DNA of 40,022 bases from Lentilactobacillus rapi DSM 19907 = JCM 15042 (GTDB taxonomy: Bacteria; Bacillota; Bacilli; Lactobacillales; Lactobacillaceae). The notes below the pieces were generated by a model. The model had not been told where the DNA came from, ran no database searches, and saw only the letters and a list, made by a program, of their open reading frames with translations. This document shows positions 26,336 to 33,917 of the stretch, one piece after another. Each line of letters starts with the position of its first letter. Position 1 is the first letter of the stretch. A program made the translations under genes and the position numbers. The DNA lies in NCBI RefSeq assembly GCF_001436255.1, contig NZ_AZEI01000049.1:77198-117219 (forward strand), written 5' to 3'.

Positions 26336-28015
26336 ATGGCCAATCAGAGGATGTTTTCTAACTTGGCGCGAACCGTTCGATTAGTAGTGGCAGTTATTGC
26401 GGCTACTATTTTTGGGGGATTATTGATGAATTCGACCACTGTTCGGGCAGCGGGGCCGGACAAAGTGACATACATTTTGCATGCCATTGATATTTATGGC
26501 AATCCGATTGAGGCGCCATTTAATGGTAAAGAAATGGTGGATACAAACTTGAAGAAAGCTGATGTGGATGTAACGCCGTTTGTTACCAGGACATTAGCTG
26601 AGGGACGCTACGTCTTGTCAGGGTATTACGGGGATGACAAGGATCGCCAGCAGATGATGGATTATAATGATTTTGTTCGTCATCCGGATTGGACAGAGAG
26701 TCGACTGAAGGCTATCGAAGTATACGGTCGTCAAAGCAATTCCACCGCTGAAGTCATTAACACTTATTTTGTGTATCGGGACACGCAGTCAAAGGAACCA
26801 GCGCAGATCACGATTCCTGACGAAGCTCAGAAACGTGAACCGGGAAAGGTGAAACTCTTTTTTACCGATGTGAATGGTAACGAGATTCTTGATCCAATCG
26901 TCTATACAGGTAAGCCGCCATACGAACGACTCAAGCCTCGGTTTAAAATGAATATGACAAATAAGGAAGGCACTTATCGTTACTACTACAGGGCTGTGGT
27001 GGCTCGTTATGCTGATGGTGGGGGAACTTACATTTACTCTAACCAAAAAGTATTTGCCAATATGATGGCGAACGTTTCAGATATTGTGCAGCAGAGTATC
27101 CTGCAGGTGGACTATATTTACGGCGTGGCAGTTGGTGAGTTTGAAGAAGGCTCCACAATGACCTTTGTCTTCGAACCACTTGGACCGGTTCAATATAATC
27201 TGACGATTGAATACGTTGATGAGAATGGCAAACCAATTGCTGGCCATCCAGCGCAAACGAAGCAGGTGAATGTCGGTGCGTATACCGAAGAAGCTCCTGA
27301 GATTGCGGGATACACTGTTACTGGTGACAAGACGATTACTGGCAAACTGACCAATGATGCCACGATCACCTTCAAATACAAAAAGACGGTGACCCCACCT
27401 AATCCAGGGCCAACTCCGGGTGGCGATTCCAATACCAACGGAAATCAGACACCCACAAATCCAGTGAAACCAACGCCAGAAGTAACGGCACCAACTACTG
27501 AAACGGCCGAGCAACCCGCCAAGGTGCCAAATTATGCGGCTAAAGAAGGTGCGGCCGTCTACGCAGTCAACCACATTTACATGTACAAGAATGCCACCTT
27601 CAAGAAGTCTCAACGGATTGCCAACTATCCGAAAGCCAAACGAATCAATCGGCCGATGTTTGTGGTGACTGATTACGCTCGTTCTAATGGTGGCGCGTTA
27701 AGATACGAAGTTCGTGACGTCAACCATAAGAGCAAAACGGTAGGCAAGACTGGCTACATCACCGCCAATCGAAAATTTGTTGTGAGAGTGTATTATTCAA
27801 CCATGCCGAAGAACAAGCAGGTTACAGTGATTGCTAAGAAGGGTGTCAATGCTTATAAGAATGCTAATTTAACTAAGAAAGTGAAACACTATAAGACTGG
27901 CACACAGTTGAAAGTGAAGAAGTTGGTTAAGCACAACTTGACCACTCGGTATCAGTTAACCAATGGCAACTACGTGACCGCGAATAAGAAATTAATCATT
28001 CAGGGAAACTACTAA
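26336..28015 (+). CDS. Surface protein with MucBP-like and DUF5776 domains, copy 1
   Basis: A 559-residue secreted protein. The signal sequence MANQRMFSNLARTVRLVVAVIAA runs to VRAAG (about 38). An N-terminal domain (about 40-285) with VTYILHAIDIYGNPIEAPFN and LFFTDVNGNEILDPI strands is of unknown fold. A MucBP-like domain (about 290-352, IEYVDENGKPIAGHP) is followed by a PNPGPTPGGDSNTNGNQTP linker and two DUF5776-type repeats (about 402-559), fewer than in the two larger proteins. The ATG follows AAGGGGGAATCGAA. Copy 2 starts 22 bases after its stop, so they form an operon of duplicates. Confidence 0.85.
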   Translation: MANQRMFSNLARTVRLVVAVIAATIFGGLLMNSTTVRAAGPDKVTYILHAIDIYGNPIEAPFNGKEMVDTNLKKADVDVTPFVTRTLAEGRYVLSGYYGDDKDRQQMMDYNDFVRHPDWTESRLKAIEVYGRQSNSTAEVINTYFVYRDTQSKEPAQITIPDEAQKREPGKVKLFFTDVNGNEILDPIVYTGKPPYERLKPRFKMNMTNKEGTYRYYYRAVVARYADGGGTYIYSNQKVFANMMANVSDIVQQSILQVDYIYGVAVGEFEEGSTMTFVFEPLGPVQYNLTIEYVDENGKPIAGHPAQTKQVNVGAYTEEAPEIAGYTVTGDKTITGKLTNDATITFKYKKTVTPPNPGPTPGGDSNTNGNQTPTNPVKPTPEVTAPTTETAEQPAKVPNYAAKEGAAVYAVNHIYMYKNATFKKSQRIANYPKAKRINRPMFVVTDYARSNGGALRYEVRDVNHKSKTVGKTGYITANRKFVVRVYYSTMPKNKQVTVIAKKGVNAYKNANLTKKVKHYKTGTQLKVKKLVKHNLTTRYQLTNGNYVTANKKLIIQGNY

Positions 28016-28037
28016 ACTAAATAAGGGGGAAACTATA

Positions 28038-29699
28038 ATGGCCAACCAGATGATGCGTTTTGGACTTGTTCGCACCGTTCGATTAGTCGTGGCGGTTATT
28101 GCCACAATTGCTTTTGGGGGATTAATGACGCATTCACCGGCTGCCCGGGCGGCCACAGATCCTGTAACTTATGTATTAAATGCAATCGACATCTATGGCA
28201 ACCCGATTGAGGCACCGTTTAATCAGAAGACGATTGTTGATGACAAGGATCCACACGCTTCAAGTTTAGACGTGAGCGAGATTATACCCACGAGCTTGGA
28301 TGATGGTCGCTACAATTTGTATGGCTACCATACGGATAATAAATCCGGTCAGCAGGTGATGTACTACAATGATTTAGTGAAGGGTTCCAAGCCGATCGCT
28401 GACAAGTTAAAAGCAATCAACGTCTCCAATCCTCAACGAAATCCCGCTAACAAGACCGTTAACCTGTACTTTGCCTATCGGGATGCCCAATCTAAGAAGC
28501 CTGCCCAGATCACGTTGACCGACGACGCGCTTCAGCGGGAAGCTGGTAAAGTGAAATTCTTCTTTACGGATGTTGACGGCAACCCAATGCGGGAGCCACT
28601 CAAATATGATTTTGCAAATGTACCGAGTTTGAATGGCATCTTTGAGGACGACATTGGCAACTATCGCTATACTGCTGCGGTTGTAAGAAATCCGAAACCA
28701 TATGGGACCTACGTGTATTCAAATTCTAAAATTTTTGCTCACATGAAAACCAATGTGGACGATCTACTGTGGGAATCCATTCTCCAACCTGCTTATATGA
28801 ATGGTTTTGCCAAGGGGCCTAAGCAGAAATGGGACAATGGGTCCACAGTTACGTTTATCTATGAAAAAATCAAAAATACGCTAACCATTGAGTATGTTGA
28901 TGAGGCGGGTGATTCGATTTCTGGTCATCCAGCCCAGAAGAAAGACTTGAACAATGGTGATGAGTACATTGAAAAGGCGCCAGAAATTGATGGTTACACG
29001 CTGATTGGTGATGATCAGTTAACGGGGAGGCTCACAGAAGATAAGACGCTCACTTTCAAATACAAAAAAGTGGTGACGCCACCTAATCCAGGGCCAACTC
29101 CCGGCGGCGGATCCAACACCGATGGGAATCAGACAACCACCAATCCGGTGAAACCAACGCCAGAAGTGACGGCACCAACTACTGAAACGGCCAAGCAACC
29201 TGCCAAGGTGCCAAATTACGCGGCTAAAGAAGGTGCGGCGGTATACGCAGTCAACCACATTTACATGTACAAGAATGCCACCTTCAAAAAGTCTCAACGG
29301 ATTGCCAACTATCCGAAGACCAAGCGGATCAATCGCCCGATGTTTGTGGTGACCGATTATGCCCGTTCTAAAGGTGGCGCGTTACGGTACAAAGTTCGTG
29401 ACGTGAACCACAAGAGTAAAACGGTGGGCAAAACTGGTTACATCACCGCTAATCGAAAATTTGTTGTGAAGGTTTATTATTCAACCATGCCGAAGAACAA
29501 ACGGGTTACGGTGATTGCCAAGAAGGGTGTCAATGCTTACCAAAAGGCAAATCTTACCAAGAAAGTGAAGCACTATAGGACTGGCACGCAGTTGAAGGTG
29601 AAGAAGTTGGTTAAGCACAACTTGACCACTCGTTATCAATTGACCAATGGCAATTTTGTGACTACCAATAAGAAGTTAGTGATCCAAGGAAACTATTAA
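28038..29699 (+). CDS. Surface protein with MucBP-like and DUF5776 domains, copy 2
   Basis: A 553-residue paralogue of the preceding gene with the same order: signal (MANQMMRFGLVRTVRLVVAV to RAATD), N-terminal domain with VTYVLNAIDIYGNPIEAPFN and FFTDVDGNPM, MucBP-like module (IEYVDEAGDSISGHP), linker and two DUF5776-type repeats. The N-terminal domain has diverged clearly, while the linker and C-terminal repeats are almost identical to copy 1 at protein level and very close in DNA. The start follows AAGGGGGAAACTATA. The pattern suggests a tandem duplication with later gene conversion of the 3' half or selection for change in the N-terminus. Confidence 0.85.
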   Translation: MANQMMRFGLVRTVRLVVAVIATIAFGGLMTHSPAARAATDPVTYVLNAIDIYGNPIEAPFNQKTIVDDKDPHASSLDVSEIIPTSLDDGRYNLYGYHTDNKSGQQVMYYNDLVKGSKPIADKLKAINVSNPQRNPANKTVNLYFAYRDAQSKKPAQITLTDDALQREAGKVKFFFTDVDGNPMREPLKYDFANVPSLNGIFEDDIGNYRYTAAVVRNPKPYGTYVYSNSKIFAHMKTNVDDLLWESILQPAYMNGFAKGPKQKWDNGSTVTFIYEKIKNTLTIEYVDEAGDSISGHPAQKKDLNNGDEYIEKAPEIDGYTLIGDDQLTGRLTEDKTLTFKYKKVVTPPNPGPTPGGGSNTDGNQTTTNPVKPTPEVTAPTTETAKQPAKVPNYAAKEGAAVYAVNHIYMYKNATFKKSQRIANYPKTKRINRPMFVVTDYARSKGGALRYKVRDVNHKSKTVGKTGYITANRKFVVKVYYSTMPKNKRVTVIAKKGVNAYQKANLTKKVKHYRTGTQLKVKKLVKHNLTTRYQLTNGNFVTTNKKLVIQGNY

Positions 29700-29875
29700 T
29701 AGATGAAATGAAAGCTGGGGCGGTGGCCTTGGCTTTTTTACGTTGTCGGGAAAAAGACAGCCACATTTTCGTATTTAATATTTATAAGGTAAAAGGAGAT
29801 GGCACAGTGAAAAACAATGCGGAATTGTATGACGTTGCACCACAATATGATAATATGTGGGTGGAGGCGATCAGA

Positions 29876-30145
29876 ATGACAAAGGACACCACACTCACAA
29901 TCAGACTGGATAAGACAGTTAAAGCACAAGCAGCAAAAGTGGCTGCCGGCATGGGGATCGATTTGGCGACCGCAATCAATATGTTTTTAGTTCAGATTAT
30001 CAAAACAGATGAATTGCCGTTTGTTCCAACCGGCCAAAGCGAACTAAAGAAATCAATGGATGACGAGAAGGCAGAACGGGTTAGCAAGACTTTTGATAAT
30101 GCAGATGATCTGCTGGATGATGCGCTCAAGGATAAGACAAAATAG
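29876..30145 (+). CDS. RelB/DinJ-type antitoxin without an adjacent toxin
   Basis: An 89-residue ribbon-helix-helix protein: TKDTTLTIRLDKTVKAQAAK followed by VAAGMGIDLATAINMFLVQI is the usual DinJ/RelB N-terminus; the acidic tail (DDLLDDALKDKTK) would wrap a toxin. I prefer ATG 29876 after GGAGG. A GTG at 29807, in the same frame and with a perfect AAGGAGA, would add 23 residues (KNNAELYDVAPQYDNMWVEAIR) and is a real alternative. No RelE or YafQ-type gene follows; the next 280 bases hold only a terminator. It may regulate or protect alone, or the toxin was lost. Confidence 0.75.
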   Translation: MTKDTTLTIRLDKTVKAQAAKVAAGMGIDLATAINMFLVQIIKTDELPFVPTGQSELKKSMDDEKAERVSKTFDNADDLLDDALKDKTK

Positions 30146-30251
30146 GTATCTGAATTGCTTAATCACTTTTCTTGCCACCCCAACGAAACCGATTACAATA
30201 ATAGTTGGATAAAGGAATAGAAATAAAATCATGAAAATAGATAGCAGGCTG

Positions 30252-30287
30252 ATGACATAAAGACCCCTCGTGTCATTGGCCTTTTTT
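30252..30287 (+). terminator. Probable terminator after the RelB/DinJ gene
   Basis: ATGACA (30252) pairs with TGTCAT (30271), and AAAGACC can pair with GGCCTTT; six T residues follow. The stem is short. Confidence 0.55.
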
Positions 30288-30431
30288 GACGGCATATTTT
30301 TGATAGAAATGACGTATTTATATTTATGAATAGATCTGAAAGGAGCTTAAAGGATTTGATAACTTTTGTAATGCATTGAATTGATTCTTACCATTATCGC
30401 ATATATAATATATCTATCCAAAAGAGATAAC

Positions 30432-30724
30432 ATGAAATTCTCCTATTATGATATTAGGGAGTTCCATAAGTTTTTGAGTAAATTATCAGTGGACGATGCA
30501 GTCGTGTTGCGGCAGAGTATAAGATGATTAAGAAAATAGAACCTGGCTTATTTGAGATCCGGGTATCACTTTCCCATGGTATTAGTCGATCCATTTATTT
30601 TAAGGAAATTGGTGATCGCTATATAATTACCAATTCGTTCATCAAAAAATCTCAGAAGACACTGTTAATTGAGATTAGAAAAGCCCGCTCAAGGAGGAGA
30701 AACTATCATGACCGAAACCGATAA
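30432..30724 (+). pseudogene. higB: HigB (Gp49-type) toxin, broken by frameshift and deletion
   Basis: The N-terminal frame (30432-30527) gives MKFSYYDIREFHKFLSKLSV then DDAVVLRQSIR and a stop. The ATG of a second frame overlaps this stop (ATGA at 30524) and continues as IKKIEPGLFEIRVSLSHGIS, then RSIYFKEIGDRYIITNSFIK and KSQKTLLIEIRKA, the C-terminal two thirds of a HigB/Gp49 RelE-superfamily toxin. Compared with the usual length near 105-115 residues, a linker of about 15-20 residues (LLEE.G type) is missing at the join. The toxin is probably inactive unless the two parts act together. An intact antitoxin follows. Confidence 0.7.
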
Positions 30725-30983
30725 ATTAATTCAGCAATTAGAGAAAGAAAGGCCAGGCTTCAAAGAAAGAGTTGAATATTACAGTGAACAGCTTGATTAT
30801 GCGGCCTTAATTATGGATTTTCGAAAGGGCCTGGGGCTGACTCAGCAACAACTGGCCGACAAAATAGGTGTTCCACAGTCTACGATTGCTCGTTGGGAAA
30901 GTGGCCAAGGAAACATTACAATTAAGAATCTTGCTAAAATTGGCGCGGTTGATAATAAGAAGCTAGTACTTACATTTAAGTAA
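30708..30983 (+). CDS. higA: HigA-type XRE antitoxin
   Basis: A 91-residue antitoxin and autorepressor. The XRE HTH is at the C-terminal half (FRKGLGLTQQQLADKIGVPQ, then STIARWESGQGNITIKNLAK); the N-terminal TDKLIQQLEKERPGFKERVE is like HigA partners of Gp49-type toxins. The ATG follows AAGGAGGAG at a normal spacing and overlaps the end of the toxin frame, the usual higBA arrangement. With the toxin broken it is probably a relic or still a repressor. Confidence 0.82.
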   Translation: MTETDKLIQQLEKERPGFKERVEYYSEQLDYAALIMDFRKGLGLTQQQLADKIGVPQSTIARWESGQGNITIKNLAKIGAVDNKKLVLTFK

Positions 30984-31147
30984 TTACAATTCCAACTGAT
31001 TATGACTAAAGGATGGCGTTATCGCTTATACATCAGGTTCTTCGGTCAATGATTTTAGAATGGCTAATCGCAAGTTTAAGTTCAATCAAATAGAAGCCCC
31101 AAAAGACGGACTGAAGCTGCCCGCCTTTTTTTTACCCCATAGTAATG

Positions 31148-31633
31148 TCATTCAATTATCAGTGGTTCATGGTCCATAGCCTGCAGTACCTTCAATAAAT
31201 CCCCATACGCCAACAAAATAGTCGCCGTATTCGTATTTGGATGAGCAGAAATGGCCGGCATGGTTTGCAACTGCTTGTTCAGCAAGACTTGCACCTCATG
31301 CTTGGTGTCATGCATCAGAGCCAGCGGTGTGACCATTCCCGAGATAACGCCTAGTAAGCGCTCTAAATCGCTCTCAGAGGCAAACGTGAGCCTGCTGTGG
31401 GCAATGCCAAGTTGATCGGCTAAGGACTTGAAATCAACCGGCTGATTAACCGTGAGATACAGATAAAATTGGTCGCGTTTCTTCTGTTTCAGCAGCAAAT
31501 TCTTCACTTCCGGCAATCCCTGGGGTGCGTTGGGATCATTCATCGTCCAAATGGCGGGGTGGTCGACCCGTTTGTATTTGATATTCAGCTTGGCCAGTAA
31601 GGCTAATGCTTCTTGTTCGGTGGCTGGTTGCAT
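31148..31633 (-). CDS. YbaK/ProX-type prolyl-tRNA editing deacylase (PrdX-like)
   Basis: A 161-residue free-standing editing domain that clears misacylated tRNA-Pro or similar. Family features are KYKRVDHPAIWTMND, the VKNLLLKQKKRDQFYLYL segment with the conserved Lys, GVISGMVTPLALMHD, and AHPNTNTATILLAYGDLLKVL. I chose ATG 31633 because GGAG lies about eight bases upstream; a start at 31666 has no such site. The gene is divergent from abiEi and shares an intergenic region with a large palindrome. It looks like a housekeeping gene inside the island. Confidence 0.85.
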   Translation of the reverse strand: MQPATEQEALALLAKLNIKYKRVDHPAIWTMNDPNAPQGLPEVKNLLLKQKKRDQFYLYLTVNQPVDFKSLADQLGIAHSRLTFASESDLERLLGVISGMVTPLALMHDTKHEVQVLLNKQLQTMPAISAHPNTNTATILLAYGDLLKVLQAMDHEPLIIE

Positions 31634-31692
31634 GGGGGTTACTCCAATCGAGTTTAGGATAAGCATACATTGAGAACGGAATCGTGTAATTA

Positions 31693-31741
31693 TTTTTATA
31701 ATTCAATTACATTATTATAAAATGTAATTGAATTATAAAAA
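31693..31741. promoter_or_regulatory. 21-bp perfect inverted repeat, probable AbiEi operator
   Basis: 31693-31713 pairs perfectly with 31721-31741, separated by ATTATAA. The arms are AT-rich and contain TGTAATTGAATTATAA. The right arm abuts the -35 element of the abiE promoter. AbiEi proteins are known to bind inverted repeats in their own promoter and repress it, so this is the likely site; it may also affect the divergent deacylase gene. Confidence 0.75.
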
Positions 31742-31744
31742 TGA

Positions 31745-31772
31745 TTACATTTTCCGCAAATTATGATACAAT
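31745..31772 (+). promoter_or_regulatory. Probable abiE promoter
   Basis: TTACAT at 31745-31750, 16-base spacer, TACAAT at 31767-31772; transcription would start near 31779, giving a very short leader before the GTG start codon. Confidence 0.55.
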
Positions 31773-31790
31773 ACAGCAGAGGTGATCGAC

Positions 31791-32420
31791 GTGGCAAATA
31801 TTGAAGAATTTTTCAAAGGCAAACAAGAGCGATTACAAAAACTAGAGAATAACTTGAGACGCGATAACTTACTCGTTGCTTCAGAATTATCTAATAGTGA
31901 GCGTCTTCTTGCCTCAGAAATGGTTGAAGCGGGGATCCTGAAAAGTATTGATCAACGGATATTTACTACCAAGAAGTTTCCGATTAATGACTTTCTGATT
32001 CGTCAACTAGTTCTGGGCCAAGGTATATACTACGGTAACACGGCACTTTATCTGTGGCAATTAAGTGATTCGTTTCCGTATACAGTTGAATTGGCCGTTC
32101 GGATGGGATATCAGGTCCCCGAAAAGCGTTATCCAGACTGGACGAAGAATGTTCAATTTCGTCAGGTTCGAGAGCCGCACCTGAGCACAGATGTTGAGAG
32201 AATAACGGTGCCTAATACTCAGCGGACAATTAAAATATATAGTCCAGAAAGGGTATTGGTGGAGATGATCAAACAAACACATTCTGACAAAGAAATCTTT
32301 AAACAGGGGCTACAAGGATATCTTAAGTCACCACAACGAAATTTAAGCAAACTAATGTCAGTTGCGAGGAGGCTAAATGCGGCTGAAAAAGTGCAAGAGA
32401 TAGTGGGGGTAGTGTTATGA
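31791..32420 (+). CDS. abiEi: AbiEi antitoxin of a type IV abortive infection module
   Basis: A 209-residue antitoxin and transcriptional repressor. The N-terminal half (LLVASELSNSERLLASEMVE, then AGILKSIDQRIFTTK) is the winged helix of the AbiEi family that reads the operator; the C-terminal half (VRMGYQVPEKRYPDW, then IKIYSPERVLVEMIKQ) is the antitoxin domain. I prefer the GTG at 31791 after GAGGTGAT over the GTG at 31782. It overlaps the toxin start by four bases (ATGA), so translation is coupled. Such modules stop phage growth; the antitoxin does not bind the toxin directly. Confidence 0.85.
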   Translation: MANIEEFFKGKQERLQKLENNLRRDNLLVASELSNSERLLASEMVEAGILKSIDQRIFTTKKFPINDFLIRQLVLGQGIYYGNTALYLWQLSDSFPYTVELAVRMGYQVPEKRYPDWTKNVQFRQVREPHLSTDVERITVPNTQRTIKIYSPERVLVEMIKQTHSDKEIFKQGLQGYLKSPQRNLSKLMSVARRLNAAEKVQEIVGVVL

Positions 32421-33259
32421 ACGACGATCAACAAATTGATCGCTTACGAGATAAGTTAAAAAGTGCTCGCCAACAAACGGGTGTTGATATGACAATCTTG
32501 CTGAGAAAGTATTTCATTGATGGCTTTTTAACATTATTATCGGATTCAAAGTATCAGAATCGATTCATTTGGAAGGGTGGTATGGTTCTGTCGGCTATTA
32601 CTGGTGTTCATGAGCGGACAACTGTTGATGTAGATACTTTAATCCGGGGGCTTGATTTGAATCCCAGTAATTTAACTAAAATTATCAACGAGATTATTTC
32701 TGGACGTAAGTATGAAGGTGTATCTTATCAGTTGAAGGACGTTCATGAAATTCAAGACAGTAAGGACTATGCCGGCCAACGTATTCGAATTAACGCAACC
32801 CTTGGCAAAATTCAGGATACGTTTCACTTAGACGTTGCAACAGGTGAACGACTTATTCCTGAGGAGATTGAGTATGCATATCGGCCGTTACTTAGTAAGA
32901 ATATGATACCTATATTGATTTATAGGCCTGAACGAATACTTGCAGAGAAATTACAGACATTGCTAGTTAGAACAGTGTTTAATACTAGAATGAAAGATTA
33001 CTATGATATTTTTATTCTTTCAAAAGATGAGTTAATTGACTTTCGGATTTTTAAAATAGCATGGAATGAGGTGATCTCAGAACGTCATTCTTCATCAGAG
33101 TGGGATCACTGGCAAGAAATTATGACTGATATTCATGATAATGTTACTATCAAGAAATATTGGCAACAATATACCAATACGAATCAATTTGCTAAGGACA
33201 TTTCTTTCGATGAAGTTATCAGCATTTGCACTGAATGGTTTACTTTACTTGGCGACTAA
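32417..33259 (+). CDS. abiEii: AbiEii toxin, nucleotidyltransferase
   Basis: A 280-residue toxin of the DNA polymerase beta-type nucleotidyltransferase superfamily. The active-site pattern is seen as WKGGMVLSAITG (Gly54-Gly55) and TTVDVDT with D71 and D73. LIYRPERILAEKLQTLLVR, then NTRMKDYYDIFIL, match the family's later Lys and Asp motifs. AbiEii/MenT-type toxins add nucleotides to RNA and block growth. The length is normal and no break is seen, so this is an apparently complete pair with abiEi. Confidence 0.85.
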   Translation: MNDDQQIDRLRDKLKSARQQTGVDMTILLRKYFIDGFLTLLSDSKYQNRFIWKGGMVLSAITGVHERTTVDVDTLIRGLDLNPSNLTKIINEIISGRKYEGVSYQLKDVHEIQDSKDYAGQRIRINATLGKIQDTFHLDVATGERLIPEEIEYAYRPLLSKNMIPILIYRPERILAEKLQTLLVRTVFNTRMKDYYDIFILSKDELIDFRIFKIAWNEVISERHSSSEWDHWQEIMTDIHDNVTIKKYWQQYTNTNQFAKDISFDEVISICTEWFTLLGD

Positions 33260-33320
33260 TGACGAGTCGTTGTAATGACTACTGTGAACATCAATGAATT
33301 TACCAGAAGAGGAGTTCTGG

Positions 33321-33777
33321 ATGACCAAAGAACAAGTCCTAAACAAACTCAATGATTTAAACCGAATCATCTCATCGTATTCTGTGGATTCAAAAGAATA
33401 TCGAAGAACCTCAAAAGGAATAGGCCAAATGCTATTTGACGTTGTGGATATCAAAGATGTTGACCTCATTATCAAATCTCTAGGTCGTAAAACTGGCCGA
33501 AAACGAAATTGCTGATCTGATTATTGCCGGCCGGAACAATCAGCCTCTAAATGAGGCTATTACCCTGCCTGCAGAAGCTGACGCCGCCTATACCATTCGC
33601 ATGGAACGGCAAAACCACCATCTAACTCAACAAGAGCTGGCAAAAAGAATCGGCATTACTCAAGGTCAGCTAGCGAAAATTGAAAATGGTCAGCAAAACG
33701 CCAACCTAAACTTGCTGCAGCGGGCGATGAGTGTCTTTGGTGAGCCGTATGTGGTGAAACCAATTATGATCCGCTGA
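33321..33777 (+). pseudogene. Frameshifted XRE-type regulator after abiE
   Basis: A first frame starts at ATG 33321 (GAGGAG seven bases upstream): MTKEQVLNKLNDLNRIISSY to DLIIKSLGRKTGRKRNC, 64 residues, stop at 33515. A second frame has its last stop at 33481-33483 and then reads VVKLAENEIADLIIAGRNNQ, PLNEAITLPAEADAAYTIR and a clear XRE HTH from ATG 33601 (NHHLTQQELAKRIGITQGQL, then AKIENGQQNANLNLLQRAM) to 33777. The second part has no start codon before 33601, so it was probably joined to the first or lost its own start. The 58-residue HTH alone could still be made, but no ribosome site precedes 33601 well. Confidence 0.6.
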
Positions 33778-33826
33778 GAAGCAACTAGGTAATCGAAAAA
33801 GTAAATAACAAAATCGCACAATCAAT

Positions 33827-33878
33827 AAATCGGGCTATATTAACGAAGAAAGTCTTCGGAAATATAGCCCGATTTTTA
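33827..33878 (+). terminator. Long terminator hairpin
   Basis: A perfect 15-base stem (33827-33841 with 33861-33875), extended inside by CGAAGA/TCTTCG, followed by TTTTTAA on the plus strand. It ends the abiE/XRE unit and separates it from the converging surface gene. Confidence 0.85.
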
Positions 33879-33917
33879 ATTGAATTATGCTTCAGTAATT
33901 AATTCACAACAATCTCG

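Noticed and set aside
31000-31135. Trace of a DUF5776 C-terminus (MANRKFKFNQ) after higA
   Set aside because: Only about 10 residues resemble the family and the frame before it is not consistent; too little to annotate as a relic. The GC-poor hairpin and T run after it are also weak.
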